Shown here: in pieces, positions 63,886-64,000 of the stretch
How positions within the stretch are numbered: the stretch's first letter is position 1
How the letters are laid out: the number at the start of each line of letters is the position of its first letter
Program-made: the position numbers and the translations under genes
Assembly (NCBI GenBank): GCA_017399915.1
Contig: JAFQAS010000058.1
Span: 62,001 to 126,000, forward strand
Direction of reading: 5' to 3'
DNA length: 64,000 nt
Source of the DNA: Muribaculaceae bacterium
GTDB lineage: Bacteria > Bacteroidota > Bacteroidia > Bacteroidales > Muribaculaceae
The notes under the pieces: generated by a model
Told to the model about the DNA's origin: nothing
Seen by the model: the letters and a program-made list of their open reading frames with translations, nothing else
Database searches by the model: none

Positions 63886-64000
63886 ATGAAACAACTAAAA
63901 TTATTTTTAGCATTAGTATTTATAGTGGGTGTGTATTCTACATCATTGGCAAATGAGAATGATTTAGACCCTCGTTTTGATGCTGCATCAAATGGGGCAG
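63886..64000 (+). CDS. Start of a secreted protein (3' end outside window)
   Basis: Only 38 codons are in the window. The N-terminus MKQLKLFLALVFIVGVYSTSLAN is a clear signal peptide (cleavage near SLA). The visible mature part is acidic (NENDLDPRFDAASNGA). The family cannot be named from this. A strong promoter lies upstream, so the gene is real and is probably well expressed. Confidence 0.75.
   Translation, partial: MKQLKLFLALVFIVGVYSTSLANENDLDPRFDAASNGA

Noticed and set aside
1..64000. CRISPR array, insertion sequence, prophage or defence island
   Set aside because: No regularly spaced repeats, transposase or integrase motifs, phage genes or nuclease clusters were seen in the reading frames.

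Overview
The window is an AT-rich chromosomal stretch from a member of the Bacteroidota, most likely an anaerobic Bacteroidales bacterium; a Muribaculaceae-like gut organism is my guess and is not proven. Four things point there. Transcription starts carry the Bacteroidota-type -7 box TAnnTTTG, in places with a TTTG-type -33 box 19-21 bases upstream. Several secreted proteins end in a type-IX-secretion-like C-terminal domain. There is a GldB-type lipoprotein. The gene set also suits an anaerobe: adenosylcobalamin-dependent ribonucleotide reductase, desulfoferrodoxin, a FeoA-FeoB fusion and Bcp. The first gene (radA) and the last gene are cut by the window edges. I found no insertion sequence, prophage, CRISPR array or convincing recent island.

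Layout. 1-3 kb: end of radA, then a secreted type I pullulanase preceded by a tiny secreted protein that is little more than a C-terminal sorting-like domain. 3-11 kb: a secreted-protein locus on the minus strand, with a repeat protein, a subtilisin-like protease and a giant leucine-rich-repeat protein, all with sorting-like tails. 11-24 kb: Bcp, an Omp85-type barrel, the rsfS-ftsH operon, an aminotransferase/FtsX-permease pair, a double META lipoprotein, a split chromate-transporter pair coupled to folC, and a BrkB/RidA pair. 24-27.4 kb: tRNA-Ser(UGA), a queuosine-precursor transporter followed by a small radical-SAM protein, an L,D-transpeptidase lipoprotein, and the RNase P RNA gene.

27.4-43 kb: malQ with two starch-binding domains, nrdJ, a nitroreductase, dnaA, an amidase-MlaD pair, gldB, and an operon of two M48 proteases plus priA. 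43-54 kb: galM/nucleotidyltransferase/dihydrouridine synthase, an M3 peptidase, feoAB and mutS2. 54-64 kb: a FISUMP lipoprotein, an HD-domain protein, desulfoferrodoxin, two tandem secreted paralogues of unknown family, a porin-like barrel, an HdeD-like membrane protein, a Tyr/Trp- and Ser/Arg-rich secreted protein, an OMPP1/FadL barrel, a Pif1-like helicase fused to TPRs, and the start of another secreted protein.

The genes are mostly housekeeping, with strong themes of envelope building and glucan use. The least explained parts are the secreted locus at 2.7-11.2 kb with its triplicated LRR modules, the transporter/radical-SAM pair with an unusual C-x4-C-x2-C motif (possible queuine salvage), the tandem paralogues at 55.8-56.7 kb, and a few inverted repeats that do not look like terminators. 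I could not identify an undescribed system with confidence; these are the best candidates.
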